From: Bdellovibrionaceae bacterium UBA2351
GTDB taxonomy: Bacteria > Bdellovibrionota > Bdellovibrionia > Bdellovibrionales > Bdellovibrionaceae
Assembly: GCA_002344565.1 (NCBI GenBank)
Contig: DDTZ01000148.1
Span: 1 to 7,535, forward strand
Length of the DNA: 7,535 nucleotides
Reading direction: 5' to 3'
In this document: piece by piece, positions 4,384 to 7,535 of the stretch
Numbering within the stretch: the first letter of the stretch is position 1
Layout of the letters: each line of letters begins with the position of its first letter
Position numbers and translations under genes: made by a program
Notes under the pieces: model-generated
Databases searched by the model: none
What the model saw: only the letters and a program-made list of their open reading frames with translations
Told to the model about the DNA's origin: nothing

Positions 4384-7166
4384 AAACTGTATTTTTACTC
4401 CTCGCGGTGGCGTCGGTGTCTATCTTGATTTCGTGTACAAGAGCTTCAAAATCAGAAGTCAGTTCATTGAAATTTGATTTTTCAAAAGTCAGTCAAAAAG
4501 GTGGCGGCATTATTCCACAATCAGCCATTCCGACAGGTTCTGAAGTGTGCTACGGAGTGAATGTGATAGCTAGCGATCTTCCGATTAGGAATGATAGATG
4601 CGCGCCCAAACTGGGAGTTTTTGCAGGTTTCATTTCCGAAGCAAAAGAATTATCAGTTGAAGTTCCGTTTGGCAAAGACCGCGAAGTCCAACTTTACGCC
4701 TATTTACCAAAAGCAGGCTCGACGTGTTTAGACGCGACTCAAAGCAATAATGGGTTAGATCCTAAATCTATCTATCTTGTTGGTAAGCTATCAAATATTT
4801 TGTTTGATCAACCTGAAATGACGCTAGCGATGCCAGTTTCCTTTCCTGGAGTCGCGCGCAGTATCTACTCTGAATTGAACATGGATTCTTCGTGCTTGAA
4901 CTCCGGATCAACTCCACCACCAGCTGTTGTTGATCCCAACGCCCCAGTCGTTTTGCAAACGACTATCAGCACGCCGTCTATCACCTCGATTGGCGTTGAC
5001 GAAAGTATCTCTCTGTCTATGCTAATCAAATCTCCGACTCCGGTGAATTACTTAAACTTCTCTCATGATGGACCTAATGGCAATATCACAGGTGGCGGCA
5101 GTTCCCATATGTTCTATGCCTGCACGATCGGAAATATTTCAACGGCTGGTCACATTTGCCAGAGCGCGACTGTGAATGAATACTACGCCATTAAAACGAT
5201 TTCTGTATCGCAGTGGGCACAGAATGGTACGTATTCATTGAGTCTTTCGGTCCGAAACTCGGCCATGTTAACATCAGCGATTGTCCAAGCACCGACGTAC
5301 ACAATCACAAATCACCCAACCGTTCCATCGCCGGTCATAGTCACTGTGGTGGTGAGTCCTGACTCAGGTTTAGTTTCGGGGGCCGGAGGCAACGTCGAAG
5401 TTAAATATTTAGTTCACTCGCAAGCAAATCCAGATTTTATAGAAAAAACTCTTCTTCGTCCGGACATGTCGATCGTTAACGGTGGTGGAAGCGATGTTTC
5501 ATTTTTGAATTGTGCTCCGTACATCGCCACCGGTGGTCATATTTGTTATGGAATGAATACCGCCTACTGGTTCTTCAGTTCATATGACACCATCACATCT
5601 TATCAAGCCAACGGTACTTATAGTTACACCAATATACGTACACGCAGCGCCGCGGGTTTATACTCCTTAGTACATGGTTCTAACGTCACATTTTCTGTTG
5701 CAGGTAACATCACTCCATCGATCCCCACCATTCAATCCGTAGAGGGTTTTTACGCTTTCGATACAGATCCATTTTCCGATGGAATTCCATACTACAGCAC
5801 ATCGTGCGTCCGCCCCGAAGGAACAAATCTATTAATTGGTGCGCGAATAAAATCGAACAGTAATGCGCCCATCAACTGGGTAAACTATCTTTTGCAAGGA
5901 CCCAACTCTGTTATCATGGGGGGCGGAAATGGAATCACCGCTACGGATCTAGGGAGCAACATTTGGCAGACGGATAAGTTTGGTTATGTTTTATCAGTCA
6001 TGTCGGCACCGAGTGGTCAATACTCTTGGAACGGACTTAGCGTGCAAAATGCCGGCGATTTAATTTCACAGGAGGTCACCGGCCCGTCGTTAAATTTACA
6101 AAACTCGTGTGCTACAACGTACACCGATGTATCTAGCAATCAAGGCATGACATGTGGACTTACTAATGGCAGTAACATTAAGTGCTGGGGACGCAACATT
6201 GCAAATATTATCGATCATGGGTCGACAACGACGCCAAGAAAATATCCTACAGTAGTCGACGGAACACATTCCTACTTTCAAGTCTCACGCGGAAACGCTC
6301 ATACATGCGCCATCAATTTGGCAAACCAACTTTTCTGCTGGGGCGAAAATACTTATTATCAATTAGGTGATGGTAGTTCTACAGACTCAGTTCGCCCGAC
6401 ACACATTGATAGCGGCAGCATGTACTCAAAAATTAGCGCCGGCGGATATCATTCCTGTGGCATCACTATAAGCGGTAGTTTAAAATGTTGGGGTGTGAAT
6501 AATAACGGCCAACTGGGTGATGGCACTACGGTTAACAAACCACTTCCGACTATAATTGATGGTGGTGTTTCGTACCAAGACGTCAGCGCAGGGGACAATC
6601 ATTCGTGCGGAATCACTACGACAGGGGATTTAAAATGCTGGGGATATAATGTTAATGGCCAGGTCGGCGACGGGACAACAGTCTCGCGTACCACCCCAAC
6701 ACTCATTGACTCGGGTACGGTTTACATGCGCATTGATCTTGGTTCGACTAGTACATGTGGAATTACGAATTCAAATACATTAAAATGTTGGGGAAACAAC
6801 TCCTTCGGACAAATCGGCGACAACACAACGACGACTCGAACGTCACCAGTCGTTATTGATAGCGGTATTTCCTATTCTCGGGTGGCTGTGTCTACGCATC
6901 ATACCTGTGGAATTACTACACCGGGATCAATTAAATGCTGGGGACAAAATACATCCGGGGAATTAGGTGATGGCACTTCGATAGCTAGACTTCTCCCAAC
7001 ATTGGTTTCTGGTGGCCTAAACTATTTTACTTTAGGTCTTGGCTTATCGCACAGTTGCGCCGTCACGGTCGGCGGACAAATGAAATGCTGGGGACAAAAC
7101 ACAAACTATCAACTGGGTAACGGCACAACGATAGGAAGCAATGTTCCTATAGATATTGATTTGTAA
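4380..7166 (+). CDS. Outer-membrane lipoprotein with three beta modules and a seven-bladed RCC1 propeller
   Basis: 928 residues. MKTVFLLLAVASVSILISC is a lipoprotein signal peptide with lipobox L16-I-S-C19. Residue +2 is Thr, not Asp, so sorting to the outer membrane is expected. A unique N-terminal domain (about 25-172) has Cys57, 74, 116 and 172, then a Pro-rich linker (178-189). Three related modules of about 130 residues follow (about 190-312, 313-443, 444-574), each with an Ix(G)GG-type turn (236-240, 366-370, 512-516) and an [N/S]G-[TQ]-YS strand (282-286, 411-415, 546-549). They look like beta-sandwich stalk domains. The C-terminal part (about 581-928) has seven RCC1 repeats with the signature C-G-I-T-x5-K-C-W-G-x-N-x3-G-Q-L-G-D-G-T. 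Cysteine pairs lie at 592/602, 643/653, 693/703, 743/753, 793/803, 843/853 and 893/903, about 50 residues apart. RCC1 propellers bind proteins, so a surface adhesin or receptor role is plausible but not shown. The signal peptide fixes the start at 4380. Confidence 0.95.
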   Translation: MKTVFLLLAVASVSILISCTRASKSEVSSLKFDFSKVSQKGGGIIPQSAIPTGSEVCYGVNVIASDLPIRNDRCAPKLGVFAGFISEAKELSVEVPFGKDREVQLYAYLPKAGSTCLDATQSNNGLDPKSIYLVGKLSNILFDQPEMTLAMPVSFPGVARSIYSELNMDSSCLNSGSTPPPAVVDPNAPVVLQTTISTPSITSIGVDESISLSMLIKSPTPVNYLNFSHDGPNGNITGGGSSHMFYACTIGNISTAGHICQSATVNEYYAIKTISVSQWAQNGTYSLSLSVRNSAMLTSAIVQAPTYTITNHPTVPSPVIVTVVVSPDSGLVSGAGGNVEVKYLVHSQANPDFIEKTLLRPDMSIVNGGGSDVSFLNCAPYIATGGHICYGMNTAYWFFSSYDTITSYQANGTYSYTNIRTRSAAGLYSLVHGSNVTFSVAGNITPSIPTIQSVEGFYAFDTDPFSDGIPYYSTSCVRPEGTNLLIGARIKSNSNAPINWVNYLLQGPNSVIMGGGNGITATDLGSNIWQTDKFGYVLSVMSAPSGQYSWNGLSVQNAGDLISQEVTGPSLNLQNSCATTYTDVSSNQGMTCGLTNGSNIKCWGRNIANIIDHGSTTTPRKYPTVVDGTHSYFQVSRGNAHTCAINLANQLFCWGENTYYQLGDGSSTDSVRPTHIDSGSMYSKISAGGYHSCGITISGSLKCWGVNNNGQLGDGTTVNKPLPTIIDGGVSYQDVSAGDNHSCGITTTGDLKCWGYNVNGQVGDGTTVSRTTPTLIDSGTVYMRIDLGSTSTCGITNSNTLKCWGNNSFGQIGDNTTTTRTSPVVIDSGISYSRVAVSTHHTCGITTPGSIKCWGQNTSGELGDGTSIARLLPTLVSGGLNYFTLGLGLSHSCAVTVGGQMKCWGQNTNYQLGNGTTIGSNVPIDIDL
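4947..6101 (+). repeat. Three related stalk-like modules of about 130 residues in the lipoprotein
   Basis: The modules align on GPNGNITGGGSS (231-242), DMSIVNGGGSDV (362-373) and GPNSVIMGGGNG (507-518). They align again on NGTYSLSLSVRNSA (282-295), NGTYSYTNIRTRSA (411-424) and SGQYSWNGLSVQNA (545-558). Modules 1 and 2 each carry two cysteines followed by a Gly-His-Ile-Cys (C248/C260 and C378/C389); module 3 has no such pair. Fold is inferred to be beta sandwich. Confidence 0.7.
6120..7163 (+). repeat. Seven RCC1 repeats (about 150-bp units)
   Basis: Each unit encodes a [TS]-C-x9-C-W-G core followed by G-x-G-D-x-[ST]-T and P-[TV]-x-[IV]-D-[SG]-G. The first unit is 51 residues and the least regular (it lacks the G-Q-L-G-D-G loop, having IANIIDHG). 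The others are spaced exactly 50. Seven units are the number needed to close one propeller. Confidence 0.9.
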
Positions 7167-7205
7167 TCAAATAACGGACCAAAGATCTGATAAAAATTCC
7201 TTGTT

Positions 7206-7234
7206 TTGACCGAATTTGCCAAACGACACAAATT
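7206..7234 (+). promoter_or_regulatory. Weak candidate promoter of the zinc-ribbon gene
   Basis: TTGACC at 7206-7211 matches the -35 consensus at five of six bases. The hexamer 17 nt downstream (CAAATT, 7229-7234) is a poor -10. The 85-bp gap holds no better pair and no clear terminator for the lipoprotein gene, so read-through is also possible. Confidence 0.2.
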
Positions 7235-7251
7235 GGTAGTACGAGGACATC

Positions 7252-7452
7252 ATGAACAAGAAGTCGCGTTTTCCATCGAAGGAATCTGTTTTCTTAAACT
7301 GTAAGTGCGGTGAACAAATCGAAGTCGTCTTTGTTCGCCAACAAGGCTCTAACGAAAAAGAAGAATTCAACTGCCCCATATGCAAACGTGAACACTCCTT
7401 TAAATCTTCAATGCCTATCAAAGTAGAAGGTATCCACATTTACAAACGCTAG
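7252..7452 (+). CDS. Small zinc-ribbon-type protein (unknown function)
   Basis: 66 residues, basic at both ends, no signal peptide. Two knuckles are visible, C17-K-C19-G and C41-P-I-C44, 21 residues apart, followed by H48. A CxC plus CxxC arrangement typically binds one Zn(II) in a ribbon fold used for nucleic-acid or protein contacts. The strand EQIEVVFV between the knuckles fits this. GAGGA lies 4 nt before the ATG. The TAG at 7450-7452 interlocks with the stop of the convergent gene. A 90-residue frame on the opposite strand (7439-7167) lacks any motif and is not favoured. Exact role unknown. Confidence 0.75.
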   Translation: MNKKSRFPSKESVFLNCKCGEQIEVVFVRQQGSNEKEEFNCPICKREHSFKSSMPIKVEGIHIYKR

Positions 7453-7535
7453 TCGGCGTACTTAATTTTGACTTTACTAGCCGCTTGCTTTGCTTTGTTT
7501 CTAGCCTCATCGGTTGTTCTACCACGCGCCAGTGC
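7449..7535 (-). CDS. C-terminal end of a gene entering from the right (partial, unknown)
   Basis: The minus frame is open from the window edge to TAG at 7451-7449, giving 28 residues. It contains RTTDEARNKAKQAASKVKIK, a Lys/Ala-rich helix-like tail. Codons beginning with purines (aga aca acc gat gag gct aga aac aaa gca) support coding. Its stop shares the CTAG at 7449-7452 with the zinc-ribbon gene, leaving no room for a terminator between them. Function cannot be assigned. Confidence 0.55.
   Translation of the reverse strand, partial: ALARGRTTDEARNKAKQAASKVKIKYAD

Noticed and set aside
6096..6370. Short open frames on both strands within the RCC1 region
   Set aside because: They sit in the wrong frame of clear RCC1 repeats and show no family features.
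6120..7163. Regular 150-bp periodicity as a CRISPR or other DNA repeat array
   Set aside because: The repeats are protein-level RCC1 blades with diverged codons and no constant DNA spacers.
7194..7217. AAATTC/GAATTT inverted repeat after the lipoprotein gene as a terminator
   Set aside because: Only A/T-rich 6-bp arms with a 12-nt loop and no T-run; too weak.
7167..7439. 90-residue minus-strand open frame opposite the zinc-ribbon gene
   Set aside because: The plus frame has two cysteine knuckles and a ribosome binding site; the minus product has no recognisable pattern.

Overview
The window looks like chromosomal DNA from a Gram-negative, predatory-type deltaproteobacterial relative, most likely Bdellovibrionota (a Bdellovibrio or Bacteriovorax-like genome of moderate-to-low GC judged by eye). 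This assignment is inference. It rests on an RCC1-propeller outer-membrane lipoprotein, a cysteine-rich secreted protein, a PilZ protein with a degenerate receiver domain, and compact gene packing. No rRNA, tRNA, CRISPR array, insertion sequence or phage gene was seen.

Layout. Positions 1-66 hold the last codons of a plus-strand gene that enters from the left. Four minus-strand genes then fill 103-4197. In transcription order they are a secreted 19-residue-repeat cysteine protein (4197-3709), an AroQ-class chorismate mutase (3637-3368), an 844-residue U32-family protein of RlhA type (3371-837) and a receiver-like/PilZ protein (777-103). A 182-bp divergent control region (4198-4379) separates these from a plus-strand 928-residue lipoprotein (4380-7166). 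That lipoprotein carries three related beta-type modules and a seven-bladed RCC1 propeller with a cysteine pair in every blade. A small CxC/CxxC zinc-ribbon protein (7252-7452) follows. Its stop codon interlocks with the stop of a minus-strand gene that enters from the right (7449-7535).

How the genes may work together. The clearest functional unit is chorismate mutase plus U32 protein, whose reading frames overlap by four bases (ATGA). Enzymes of the U32 family such as TrhP and RlhA hydroxylate tRNA or 23S rRNA, and this chemistry depends on prephenate, the product of chorismate mutase. The operon therefore looks like a dedicated 'make the cofactor, then hydroxylate the RNA' cassette. The U32 protein also has a second barrel-like half with its own four-cysteine set, which E. 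coli RlhA lacks. The two divergent genes around 4198-4379 both encode exported proteins full of evenly spaced cysteines. They are probably surface or periplasmic proteins stabilised by disulfides, possibly under shared control. An 11-base motif resembling an extended -10 element occurs upstream of both the chorismate mutase gene and in the divergent region.
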